From: CAYSIX01 sp964431205
Lineage (GTDB): Bacteria > Planctomycetota > Phycisphaerae > Phycisphaerales > Phycisphaeraceae
Assembly (NCBI GenBank): GCA_964431205.1
Contig: CAYSIX010000254.1
Coordinates: 1-5,587, forward strand
DNA: 5,587 nucleotides
Direction of reading: 5' to 3'
The notes beneath the pieces are model-generated. The model ran no database searches. It worked only from the letters and a program-made list of their open reading frames with translations, and was not told where the DNA came from. A program made the position numbers and the translations under genes. Positions 1 through 5,587 of the stretch are shown here, in pieces. How positions within the stretch are numbered: position 1 is the first letter of the stretch; every line of letters starts with the position of its first letter.

Positions 1-1614
1 GGCGATGCAGGCGGCCTCGGCCGCGTCCCAGTCCTTCTCGTCACCGACGTACTTGCGCCCGTCCGGGTCGCGCAGCCCGACGCGCACGCGGTAGTCGGTC
101 ATACCCAGCGTGGTGAAGACGATCCGGACCAGCTCGAGGCAGCCCATCAGCTCGTCGTTGAGCTGGTCCTCGGTGACGAACAGGTGGGCGTCGTCCTGGG
201 TGAATCCGCGGACGCGGGTCATGCCCGCCAGCTCGCCCGACTGCTCCCAGCGGTAGACCGTGCCGAATTCCGCCAGGCGGATCGGCAGGTCGCGGTAGCT
301 GCGCTTCTCGCTCTTGAAGATCTTGATGTGGAACGGGCAGTTCATCGGCTTGAGCAGGTAGCCGTCGATCTCGCCGGCACGGGTGCGGTTGGCCAGCTCG
401 GCGCAGGGGCAGTTCTCATCGGCCAGGGCCTGAAGCTGCTCGCGGCTGACGATCGGCGGGTACTGGCTGTCCTGGTAATACGGGAAGTGGCCGGAGGTCT
501 TGAACAGCTCGAGCTTGCCGATGTGCGGGGTGAAGACCTGGTGATAGCCCTGGCGGCGCAGGTGCTGGGCGATGAACTTCTGCAGCTCGTCGCGGACGAC
601 GGCGCCGGCGGGCTTCCAGAGCACGAGCCCCTGGCCGACCTGCTCGTCGATGGTGAACAGCCCCAATCGCTGACCGACGACGCGGTGGTCGCGCTGGCGC
701 GCCTGCTCGAGCTGCTCGAGGTAGGCGTCGAGGTCGGCCTGGGTGAAGAAGGCGGTGCCGTAGACGCGCTGGAAGCGGTCGCTGGCGACGTCGCCGTGCC
801 AGTGCGAGGTCGCGACGGAGGTGATCTTGAACGCGCCGATGTGCCCGGTCGAGGGCACGTGCGGGCCCATGCAGAGGTCTTCGAACTTCGCCCACCGGCG
901 AGACACTCCGGTTCCCTTGGGTAATAACTTCGCCCCATCTGTGGGGACCAAGCATCCTACCTGTTCACTCTTGGGCACGAGCCAATCCTCTGCAACCTGC
1001 CAATACGTGACGCCATCAACTTCGCACTCGGCGGGTGTACCGGTGATGTACCAGCTAAGTGATTTGGCGCCGTTCTTAATAGCGCGGTCGGCATTATCGA
1101 GCTTAAACTTGTTACCCTCATCCCTGAGATAATCAAAACCGCGCTTGGGATCGAGCTCGTACCTTGTAAACGGCCGATCCTCCTCGACGATCTTGCGCAT
1201 CTCGGCCTCGATGCGCGGGAAATCGTCGGAGCTGATGGGCTCGTCGAGGGCGATGTCGTAGTAGAACCCGTTGTCGAGCGGCGGGCCGTAGGCGAGCTGC
1301 GCGTCGGGCCAGAGGCGTTGGATCGCCTCGGCCATGACGTGGGCGCAGGAGTGGCGGAGCAGGTAGAGCGCGTCCCTGGCGTGCTGGTCATCGCGGAACT
1401 GGCTGCGGCCCTGCTTGTCGGTGCGGGGTCGGGTGACGACGCTGACGGTCGCGTCGGCGGTGATCGGCCGGTGCAGGTCCAGAAGCTCGCCGTCGACGCG
1501 GGCGCCGAGGGCGGCCTTGGCCAGCCCGGCGCCGATGTCCGCGGCGATCCGGGCGGCGGTGACCGGCGCGTCGTACTGCTTTTCGCTGCCGTCGGGGAGG
1601 GTGATCTTGGGCAT
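1..1614 (-). CDS. thrS: threonyl-tRNA synthetase, 3' end cut by window edge
   Basis: This cytoplasmic enzyme charges tRNA-Thr with threonine and hydrolyses mischarged Ser-tRNA-Thr. The frame is open for 538 codons from the ATG at 1614. The protein opens with MPKITLPDGS, typical of the TGS domain (about 1-63). The N2 editing domain follows with HSCAH (H88, H92) and LCMGPH (C248, H252), matching E. coli H73/H77/C182/H186. In the catalytic core, C426 (MNCPFH) and H477 (QDDAH) match zinc ligands C334 and H385, with the same 51-residue spacing; motif 2 is YRWE (R455, E457). The rest of the core, including the third zinc ligand, and the anticodon-binding domain lie outside the window. Two segments are longer than in E. 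coli: about 51 residues between H92 and C248, and about 26 between C248 and C426. The ribosome binding site is weak (GAG about 9 bases upstream). The gene is preceded by a Thr-codon leader and attenuator. Identity is very secure. Confidence 0.98.
   Translation of the reverse strand, partial: MPKITLPDGSEKQYDAPVTAARIAADIGAGLAKAALGARVDGELLDLHRPITADATVSVVTRPRTDKQGRSQFRDDQHARDALYLLRHSCAHVMAEAIQRLWPDAQLAYGPPLDNGFYYDIALDEPISSDDFPRIEAEMRKIVEEDRPFTRYELDPKRGFDYLRDEGNKFKLDNADRAIKNGAKSLSWYITGTPAECEVDGVTYWQVAEDWLVPKSEQVGCLVPTDGAKLLPKGTGVSRRWAKFEDLCMGPHVPSTGHIGAFKITSVATSHWHGDVASDRFQRVYGTAFFTQADLDAYLEQLEQARQRDHRVVGQRLGLFTIDEQVGQGLVLWKPAGAVVRDELQKFIAQHLRRQGYHQVFTPHIGKLELFKTSGHFPYYQDSQYPPIVSREQLQALADENCPCAELANRTRAGEIDGYLLKPMNCPFHIKIFKSEKRSYRDLPIRLAEFGTVYRWEQSGELAGMTRVRGFTQDDAHLFVTEDQLNDELMGCLELVRIVFTTLGMTDYRVRVGLRDPDGRKYVGDEKDWDAAEAACIA
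901..1170. other. low-GC patch inside the thrS editing domain
   Basis: Bases 901-1140 are about 52% GC by hand count (126 of 240), while a flanking thrS line (1441-1500) is about 73%. The patch encodes roughly ThrS residues 149-238. It uses codons rare elsewhere in the window (TTA TTA, TTG, AAT, GAT, TAT, TTT, ACA, AGG). Both edges are fairly abrupt and the reading frame stays open throughout. Part of it (about residues 155-192) aligns in style with normal ThrS N2 sequence. Residues about 195-243 are extra compared with E. coli, placed just before the C248/H252 half of the editing site. A segmental transfer from a lower-GC relative, or a recently gained insert, would explain it. No intein motifs or flanking repeats are visible. 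Confidence 0.8.
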
Positions 1615-1671
1615 GGCTGGCGTCTCGTCTGTTCGGGTCAGGCAGTGTAACGGGCGGGGGCGGCGGCGGCG

Positions 1672-1711
1672 CAAACGAAATCGGCCGCCATCCGGGTGAG
1701 CGGGGCGGCCG
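1672..1711 (-). terminator. attenuator terminator hairpin in the thrS leader
   Basis: On the thrS strand, CGGCCGCC (1711-1704) and GGCGGCCG (1689-1682) form a perfect 8-bp GC stem with a 14-base loop. It is followed at once by ATTTCGTTTG (1681-1672), a broken T-tract with six T in ten bases. The structure sits between the leader peptide stop and the thrS start, about 58 bases before the ATG. Intrinsic termination here would stop leader transcripts before thrS when threonyl-tRNA is plentiful. The interrupted T-tract makes it weaker than a textbook terminator; its position and its overlap with the antiterminator arm are the main support. Confidence 0.6.
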
Positions 1712-1756
1712 TCGCGGCGATCGGTTGTGCGACCGGATCAGACGACAGCGCCCCGC
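1700..1756 (-). promoter_or_regulatory. antiterminator stem of the thrS attenuator (segments 2 and 3)
   Basis: In the thrS-strand RNA, GCGGGGCGCTGTCGT (1756-1742, the last codons of the leader peptide) pairs with GCGACGGCCGCCCCGC (1715-1700). This gives a 15-bp helix with one bulged C (1707) and two G·U pairs. Between the arms a second small stem (1739-1732 with 1725-1719, loop CGCACA, one bulge) would stack on top, making one long hairpin. The downstream arm contains the whole 5' arm of the terminator hairpin, so the two folds exclude each other. A competing hairpin, GACGAC (1765-1760, inside the Thr17/Thr18 codons) with GTCGTC (1746-1741), would tie up the upstream arm when no ribosome stalls. 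Pairing was found by eye; folding energies were not computed. Confidence 0.7.
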
Positions 1757-1812
1757 GGGGTCGTCCGCGTGGTGGTGATCGTGCGCGTCGTCGAGGTGCG
1801 GATTGCGTTCAT
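1738..1812 (-). CDS. threonine-rich leader peptide of thrS
   Basis: This is a 24-codon ORF from the ATG at 1812 to the TGA at 1740-1738, on the same strand as thrS and ending 123 bases before it. Nine of its 24 residues are Thr, all within residues 6-18 (TSTTRTITTTRTT), using ACC and ACG codons. The last residues are PRGAVV. The run recalls the E. coli thr operon leader peptide, which also has alternating Thr/Ile. The product probably has no function of its own: its translation rate would report the supply of threonyl-tRNA. The start has only a poor purine stretch upstream (AAGAG) and lies a few bases after the predicted transcription start, so the message may be nearly leaderless. The stop sits beside the antiterminator arm, as attenuation requires. 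The ORF is seen directly; its role is inferred from composition, position and the paired RNA structures. Confidence 0.8.
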   Translation of the reverse strand: MNAIRTSTTRTITTTRTTPRGAVV

Positions 1813-1832
1813 CGCTCTTACTACGCTATATC
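1803..1832 (+). promoter_or_regulatory. possible divergent promoter for the sulfatase
   Basis: TTGCGT (1803-1808) and TATATC (1827-1832) lie 18 bases apart on the plus strand and would give a 5' untranslated region of about 65 bases before the sulfatase start. The elements overlap the leader promoter on the opposite strand. The -35 matches only three consensus positions, so this is a weak call. Confidence 0.25.
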
Positions 1833-1850
1833 GGATCGCCACGGTGTCAA
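1823..1850 (-). promoter_or_regulatory. thrS: candidate sigma70-type promoter for the thrS leader
   Basis: The minus strand has a perfect TTGACA (1850-1845). Candidate -10 hexamers are TAGCGT (1828-1823, 16-base spacer) or TATAGC (1830-1825, 14-base spacer). Either would start transcription around 1815-1818, just before the leader peptide ATG at 1812. The -35 match is strong and the -10 is imperfect. The AT-richer block around 1810-1860 is unusual for this intergenic region. Confidence 0.5.
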
Positions 1851-1892
1851 GTTTGATTTGCGATCATCCGCGGTCCGCCGCGACCGCCTGTG

Positions 1893-1903
1893 AAAGGTGA
1901 TCC
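1893..1903 (+). promoter_or_regulatory. extended Shine-Dalgarno that fixes the sulfatase GTG start
   Basis: AAAGGTGATCC ends directly before the GTG at 1904. AGGTGATCC (1895-1903) is a perfect 9-base complement of the usual 16S rRNA tail GGATCACCT, with the AGG core at normal distance from the start codon. An in-frame TGA (1898-1900) lies inside it, so translation cannot begin further upstream. Confidence 0.75.
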
Positions 1904-3334
1904 GTGCCCCGCGACCTGCCCAACCTCGTCCTGCTGGTCGGCGAAGACACCGGCAGGCACCTCGGCTGCTACGGCGACCCGGCCGCCCACACCCCCAACC
2001 TCGACCGTCTCGCCGCCCGCGGCGCCCGGTACACCCACGCCTTCACGCACTCGCCCGTCTGCGCCCCGTCCCGCGCGGGCCTCGTCACCGGCTGCTACCC
2101 CACCACCTTCGGCGCCCACCACATGCGCTCCACCGCGCTGAACCCGCCGCCCATGTTCACCCGCTGGCTCCGGGACGCCGGCTACCACGTCTCCTGGCCC
2201 GGGAAGACCGACTTCAACTTTCAGATGAACCCACAGGACGTGACCGACACCGAGCCGTGGATCGGCCGCGAGCTGCCCCGAGCCCCGTTCTTCGTCTATC
2301 ACAACTTCGGCGTCACGCACGAAAGCTCGATGTGGGCCGACGATGAGAAATACCGCCGCAACACCTCCCGCCTCGCGCCGGACGAGTTCCACGACCCGGC
2401 CGACATGACCGTCCCGCCGTACCTGCCCGACACGCCCGAGGCCCGCCGCGACATCGCACGCCACTACGACCACGTCACCCAGCTCGACCACGAGGTCGGC
2501 GACGTGCTGCCGCAGCTCGACGAGGCGGGGTTCGCCGACGACACGATCGTCGTGTTCCTGGCCGATCACGGCCGCGGCACGCCGCGCTCGAAGCGGTGGC
2601 TCTACGACCTGGGCACGCACATGCCGCTGCTGATCCGCTCGCCCGGGCGGATCGAGCCCGGCACGGTTGACGACCGCATGGTCGCGTGGGTGGACCTCGC
2701 GCCGACGCTGCTCTCGCTCGTGGGGATCACGCCACCGGAGCACATGCAGGGCGTGCCGTTTCTCGGCCCCGCGGCACACGGCGTCGAGCCGCGACGATAC
2801 TGTTTCATGCATCGCGGGCGGATGGACGAGCAGTACGACCACGTCCTCGCGGCGCGGGACGCGCGGTTCCGCTACATCCGCAACCGGCGGCCGGACCTGC
2901 CCTGGTCGCAACGCAACCACTACATGGAGCAGCTCGAGACGATGCGGGTCTGGCGGGAGCGGCACGCGGCGGGAAGACTCAACGCGACCCAGGCGATGTG
3001 GTTTTCACCGACGAAGCCGGCGGAGGAGCTTTACGACTGCGAGGCCGACCCGTTCGAGGTGCGGAACCTGGCGGACTCGCCGGAGCACCGCGGCAAGCTC
3101 GAGGAGCTGCGGGCGGCGCTGGACGGCTGGGTCGAGGGGTACCTGGGGTACGCGGCGATGGACGAGCGGGAGCTGGTGCGTCGGGGCGTGGTGGCGGATC
3201 GGATGGAGGAATACATGCAGCGAGTGGAGCCGTTGCCGGAGGGCTTGCAGCCGGCGGGCGGGCCGTGGGACATGTTCGGTGAGCCGTGGCGGGCGGAGGC
3301 GACGGAGAAGGCAGGGCCCGATCGCGGGGGTTGA
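1904..3334 (+). CDS. Cys-type sulfatase (heparan N-sulfatase-like), no signal peptide
   Basis: A 476-residue type I sulfatase of the alkaline phosphatase superfamily, expected to hydrolyse a sulfate ester or sulfamate on a sugar. The active-site signature VCAPSRAGLVTG carries C53, to be converted to formylglycine, and R57. Other expected site residues are E14/D15 (metal, in GEDTG), K101 (GKTD), H139 (THES), D221/H222 (metal, in ADHGRG), K230 (SKRW) and H239. The C-terminal part ends in a typical ELYDCEADPFEVRNLA block (about 386-401). The pattern of GKTDFNF, THES and PRSKRWLYD resembles the N-sulfoglucosamine sulfohydrolase-like branch common in planctomycetes; the true substrate is unknown. 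The protein begins directly at the first beta strand, and an in-frame stop precedes the GTG, so there is no secretion signal and a cytoplasmic location is likely. No maturase gene is present here. Synonymous codons shift from C-ending to G-ending across the gene. Confidence 0.95.
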   Translation: MPRDLPNLVLLVGEDTGRHLGCYGDPAAHTPNLDRLAARGARYTHAFTHSPVCAPSRAGLVTGCYPTTFGAHHMRSTALNPPPMFTRWLRDAGYHVSWPGKTDFNFQMNPQDVTDTEPWIGRELPRAPFFVYHNFGVTHESSMWADDEKYRRNTSRLAPDEFHDPADMTVPPYLPDTPEARRDIARHYDHVTQLDHEVGDVLPQLDEAGFADDTIVVFLADHGRGTPRSKRWLYDLGTHMPLLIRSPGRIEPGTVDDRMVAWVDLAPTLLSLVGITPPEHMQGVPFLGPAAHGVEPRRYCFMHRGRMDEQYDHVLAARDARFRYIRNRRPDLPWSQRNHYMEQLETMRVWRERHAAGRLNATQAMWFSPTKPAEELYDCEADPFEVRNLADSPEHRGKLEELRAALDGWVEGYLGYAAMDERELVRRGVVADRMEEYMQRVEPLPEGLQPAGGPWDMFGEPWRAEATEKAGPDRGG

Positions 3335-3388
3335 GGCGATGGCGGCGCGGGTCGGTCGCGCGGATCATGGCCAGTGTAAGCTGGAGCC

Positions 3389-4672
3389 ATGACCGAGCCG
3401 ATGTTCGCTTTCTCGCACCGCGCCCGACACGCGGCGGACCAGCCGATCAGCTACCTCATGGCCGAGGCGCTGGCGAACCCGGGGCTGATCTCGCTGGCCG
3501 CGGGGTTCGTGGACTATGAAACACTGCCCACCGAGGCGACGCGATCGCTGCTCGACGGCCTGCTGGCCGACCCCGCCGCCGCCCGCGCTGCGCTGCAGTA
3601 CGGCACGACCGCCGGCCTGCCCGCCCTGCGCGAACGCCTCTACCGGCACCTGGCCACGCTCGACGACGCCGTCCCCGATGGCTACCCCGGCTCGCCCGAC
3701 GACCTCGTCGTCACCACCGGCAGTCAGCAGCTGCTCCACCTGCTCACCGACCTGCTGGTCGATCCGGGTGATATCGTCGTCACCGCCTGGCCCAGCTACT
3801 TCGTGTACAGCGGCGCGCTGTCCGCCTTCGGCGCGCAGGTCCGCAGCGTCGACAGCGACGAGCACGGCATGATCCCGCAGCGGCTCGAGTCGCTGCTGGC
3901 CGAGTTAGATGCCGCCGGCCAACTCAACCGTGTCAAGCTCGTGTATGTCTGCTCCTACCACGAGAACCCGACGGGACGGACGCTCTCGGCCGAGCGCCGC
4001 CCTCGCATTGTCGAGATCGTCCGACGCTTCTCGCGCGACCACCGCATCCTCATCCTTGAAGACGCGGCCTACCGCGAGCTGAAGTTCGACGGCACGGCCC
4101 CGCCGTCGATGAAGCGGTTCGATCCCGGCAATGAGTTCGTCGCGCTGCTGCAGACGTTCAGCAAGCCGTTTGCGCCGGGCCTGAAAACGGGTTACGGCCT
4201 GCTGCCGCGCGAGCTGGTCGAGCCATTGTGCCTTCAGAAGGGCGGGCGCGACTTCGGATCGGCGAACCTGTGCCAGCACCTGCTGGAGCGGGCGATGACC
4301 TCGGGCGCGTTCACGTCGCACATCGAGCGGTTGCGCCAGGCGTACGCGGTCAAGCGAGACGCCATGCTCGCGGCGTTGGAGGAGCACCTGGGCGACTTCG
4401 AGCCGCGGCACACGAGCTGGACTCGGCCGCGCGGCGGGCTCTACGTCTGGCTGACGCTGCCGCCGCACATCGACACCGGCCGGCATTCACCGCTGTTCAC
4501 CCGCTCGCTGGAGCTGGGCGTGCTGTTCGTTCCCGGCGAGTATTGCTACCCGCCGGACGAGACGCGCCAGCCCTCGCGGCACACGATCCGGCTGAGCTTC
4601 GGCGTGCCGTCGGTCGAGCAGATCGAGCGCGGCATCGCCCGCCTGGCCGAGGCGCTGCGGCAGGTGGTGTGA
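3389..4672 (+). CDS. PLP-dependent aminotransferase, fold type I (aminoadipate/aromatic type)
   Basis: A 427-residue class I/II aminotransferase, cytoplasmic, moving an amino group between an amino acid and a 2-oxo acid. Landmarks in order: SLAAGF (35-40), LQYGTTAGLPALRE (69-82), TTGSQQ (109-114), PSY with Y137, ENPTG with N193, EDAAYREL with D225 and Y228, TFSK with Schiff-base K259, APGLKTGYG (262-270), RPRGGLYVW (346-354) and RLSF with carboxylate-binding R401. The layout matches LysN / 2-aminoadipate aminotransferases and the catalytic half of MocR regulators, but there is no GntR DNA-binding domain. Lys266 stands where many relatives have Arg near the PLP phosphate. Substrate cannot be fixed from sequence. 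An in-frame TAA (3377-3379) precedes the ATG; GGAG lies only two bases upstream, so a start at Met5 (3401) is possible. The gene follows the sulfatase by 54 bases. Confidence 0.95.
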   Translation: MTEPMFAFSHRARHAADQPISYLMAEALANPGLISLAAGFVDYETLPTEATRSLLDGLLADPAAARAALQYGTTAGLPALRERLYRHLATLDDAVPDGYPGSPDDLVVTTGSQQLLHLLTDLLVDPGDIVVTAWPSYFVYSGALSAFGAQVRSVDSDEHGMIPQRLESLLAELDAAGQLNRVKLVYVCSYHENPTGRTLSAERRPRIVEIVRRFSRDHRILILEDAAYRELKFDGTAPPSMKRFDPGNEFVALLQTFSKPFAPGLKTGYGLLPRELVEPLCLQKGGRDFGSANLCQHLLERAMTSGAFTSHIERLRQAYAVKRDAMLAALEEHLGDFEPRHTSWTRPRGGLYVWLTLPPHIDTGRHSPLFTRSLELGVLFVPGEYCYPPDETRQPSRHTIRLSFGVPSVEQIERGIARLAEALRQVV

Positions 4673-4764
4673 CAGCGGTGACGCCAGCCGTCGTCTGCCG
4701 CGCCGCTCCGTCCGAAGAGGGGCGGGTAAACTGCCACCCGAATCGACCAAGCGAGGGAGGCGAT
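4673..4764 (+). other. short intergenic region before the GH172 gene
   Basis: This 92-base gap holds a TAAACT hexamer (4727-4732), possibly a -10 element without a recognisable -35, and the GGGAGG ribosome binding site. A weak stem CGGGT/ACCCG (4723-4727 with 4736-4740) surrounds the hexamer. There is no T-tract, so no terminator is called and read-through from the aminotransferase gene is plausible. Confidence 0.4.
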
Positions 4765-5587
4765 ATGAGTTTCGACGGGCTGCACGTGGGATTGGACAAC
4801 CTGGCGAGGCTGAGCGACGCGGAGACGCGATCGATCTCGGCGGAGAACCCGACCGGCGAGCCGGGCAAGGGCGGGATGGCGGAGTTGCCAACGGACCCGC
4901 GGACGGGCGCGCCGGCGGGCCCGGCGCGCGAGCTGGGCCGGGGCTGGAAGGTGCGGCCGTGCGTGGCGATCGAGCCGGGCGAGACGTACACCTTCGCCGA
5001 CATCGAGGGGCCCGGCGCGATCCAGCAGGTCTGGATCACGCTGATGGCCGAGTGGCGGCTGACGATCCTGCGGGTGTACTGGGACGACCAGGAGCGGCCG
5101 TCGGTCGAGTGCCCGGTGGGCGACTTCTTCGCGCTCGGCTGGGGCAAGCGGGAGCGGTACACGCCGGTGAACTCGCTGGCGGTTTGCGTGAACCCGGGCA
5201 GCGCGTTCAACAGCTACTGGCCGATGCCGTTCCGCAAGCGGTGCCGCATGACGATCGAGAACCTGGCCAGCACGCGTATGGTGCTGTTCTACCAGGTCAA
5301 CTACGCCCTGGCGGACGTGCCGGAGGACGCGGCGTACTTCCACGCCCAGTTCCGCCGGACGAACCCGTTGCCGTACGGCGAGCCGTACACGATCCTCGAC
5401 GGCGTCGAGGGCCGGGGGCACTACGTCGGCACGTCCATGGCGTGGGGGGTGAACAACAACGGCTGGTGGGGGGAGGGCGAGATCAAGTTCTTCCTCGACG
5501 ACGACCGCGAGTTCCCGACCATCTGCGGCACGGGGACCGAGGACTACTTCTGCGGCTCGTACAACTTCGAGAACATCGCGAAGAAAC
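4765..5587 (+). CDS. DUF2961 / GH172 family protein, 3' end cut by window edge
   Basis: The first 274 residues of a DUF2961 protein, now glycoside hydrolase family 172, whose known members act on alpha-D-fructofuranosides, difructose dianhydride I or D-arabinofuranosides. Family blocks in order: SAENPTGEPGKGG (25-37), EPGETYTFADIEGPGAIQQVW (70-90), LRVYWDDQERPSVECPVGDFF (start 102), FNSYWPMPFRK (148-158), YFHAQFRR (191-198), EGRGHYVGT (215-223), GWWGEGE (233-239) and CGTGTEDYF (254-262). E237 and E259 lie in the two blocks that hold the catalytic glutamates in characterised members, 22 residues apart here. The start is firm: GGGAGG lies four bases before the ATG. There is no signal peptide. 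The missing C-terminus should be around 80-130 residues. A role on furanosides is inferred from the family; planctomycete members are mostly untested. A TAAACT hexamer at 4727-4732 could be a -10 element, so the gene may also have its own promoter. Confidence 0.92.
   Translation, partial: MSFDGLHVGLDNLARLSDAETRSISAENPTGEPGKGGMAELPTDPRTGAPAGPARELGRGWKVRPCVAIEPGETYTFADIEGPGAIQQVWITLMAEWRLTILRVYWDDQERPSVECPVGDFFALGWGKRERYTPVNSLAVCVNPGSAFNSYWPMPFRKRCRMTIENLASTRMVLFYQVNYALADVPEDAAYFHAQFRRTNPLPYGEPYTILDGVEGRGHYVGTSMAWGVNNNGWWGEGEIKFFLDDDREFPTICGTGTEDYFCGSYNFENIAKK

Noticed and set aside
184..924. Long plus-strand open frame opposite thrS
   Set aside because: It is antisense to a clear ThrS catalytic core. 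Its Leu/Ala/Val/Glu-rich sequence is what GC-rich coding DNA gives in reverse, and it has no recognisable domain.
901..1080. Intein or homing insertion in ThrS
   Set aside because: The extra stretch is only about 50 residues and lacks intein splice motifs (no Cys/Ser start with a His-Asn end) and any endonuclease motif.
1644..1674. Possible second thrS promoter (TTGCGC, 19 bases, TACACT) downstream of the attenuator hairpin
   Set aside because: The spacer is too long and TTGCGC is a poor -35. The upstream TTGACA plus leader explains the region better, although a bypass promoter cannot be excluded.
1615..1820. T-box riboswitch upstream of thrS
   Set aside because: No T-box consensus (GGTGG-ACC-GCG type) occurs on the thrS strand; the Thr-rich peptide and paired arms fit peptide-leader attenuation instead.
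1696..1893. 65-codon plus-strand frame in the intergenic region
   Set aside because: It is the reverse complement of the Thr-rich leader and attenuator, has no ribosome binding site and shows no family features.
1847..2965. 372-codon minus-strand frame opposite the sulfatase
   Set aside because: It lies antisense to a full-length sulfatase with all catalytic residues. The translation is low-complexity Val/Arg/Gly-rich, without a family motif.
3377..3382. TAAGCT hexamer six bases before the aminotransferase ATG as a -10 element
   Set aside because: There is no -35 at a suitable distance and it would imply a leaderless message; a TAxxxT match by chance is likely.
4546..5421. Minus-strand frame opposite the aminotransferase end and GH172 start
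   Set aside because: The opposite strand carries conserved family motifs in both genes; this frame is an Arg/Ala/Leu-rich shadow.

Overview
The window is GC-rich DNA (about 70% in most coding stretches, by hand count of sampled lines) with C/G-ending codons. It carries a threonyl-tRNA synthetase with lineage-type extra segments, a Cys-type sulfatase and a DUF2961/GH172 protein. This combination suggests a planctomycete-like bacterium, perhaps of the Phycisphaerae. That assignment is inference: there is no rRNA or other marker gene here.

Layout. Positions 1-1614 (minus strand) hold the first 538 codons of thrS; its 3' end lies beyond the left edge. Positions 1615-1903 form a divergent intergenic region. 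On the minus strand this region reads as a classical amino-acid attenuator for thrS: a promoter-like TTGACA element, a 24-codon leader peptide with nine threonines, a long antiterminator-type inverted repeat, and a mutually exclusive GC-rich hairpin followed by a T-rich tail. Three plus-strand genes follow: a sulfatase (1904-3334), a fold-type I PLP aminotransferase (3389-4672) and a DUF2961/GH172 glycosidase-like gene (4765 to the right edge). The gaps between them are 54 and 92 bases, so they may be co-transcribed.

How the genes work together. The leader is expected to couple thrS expression to charged tRNA-Thr supply: ribosomes stalling at Thr codons would favour the antiterminator and read-through into thrS. 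The three rightward genes look metabolic. The sulfatase and the GH172 protein both lack a signal peptide, so if they act on glycans they probably act on imported fragments in the cytoplasm. The link of the aminotransferase to them is positional only.

The two observations most worth a second look are the Thr-rich leader/attenuator (1672-1850) and a sharp drop in GC inside the ThrS editing domain (about 901-1170). The drop coincides with roughly 50 extra residues between the two halves of the editing site.
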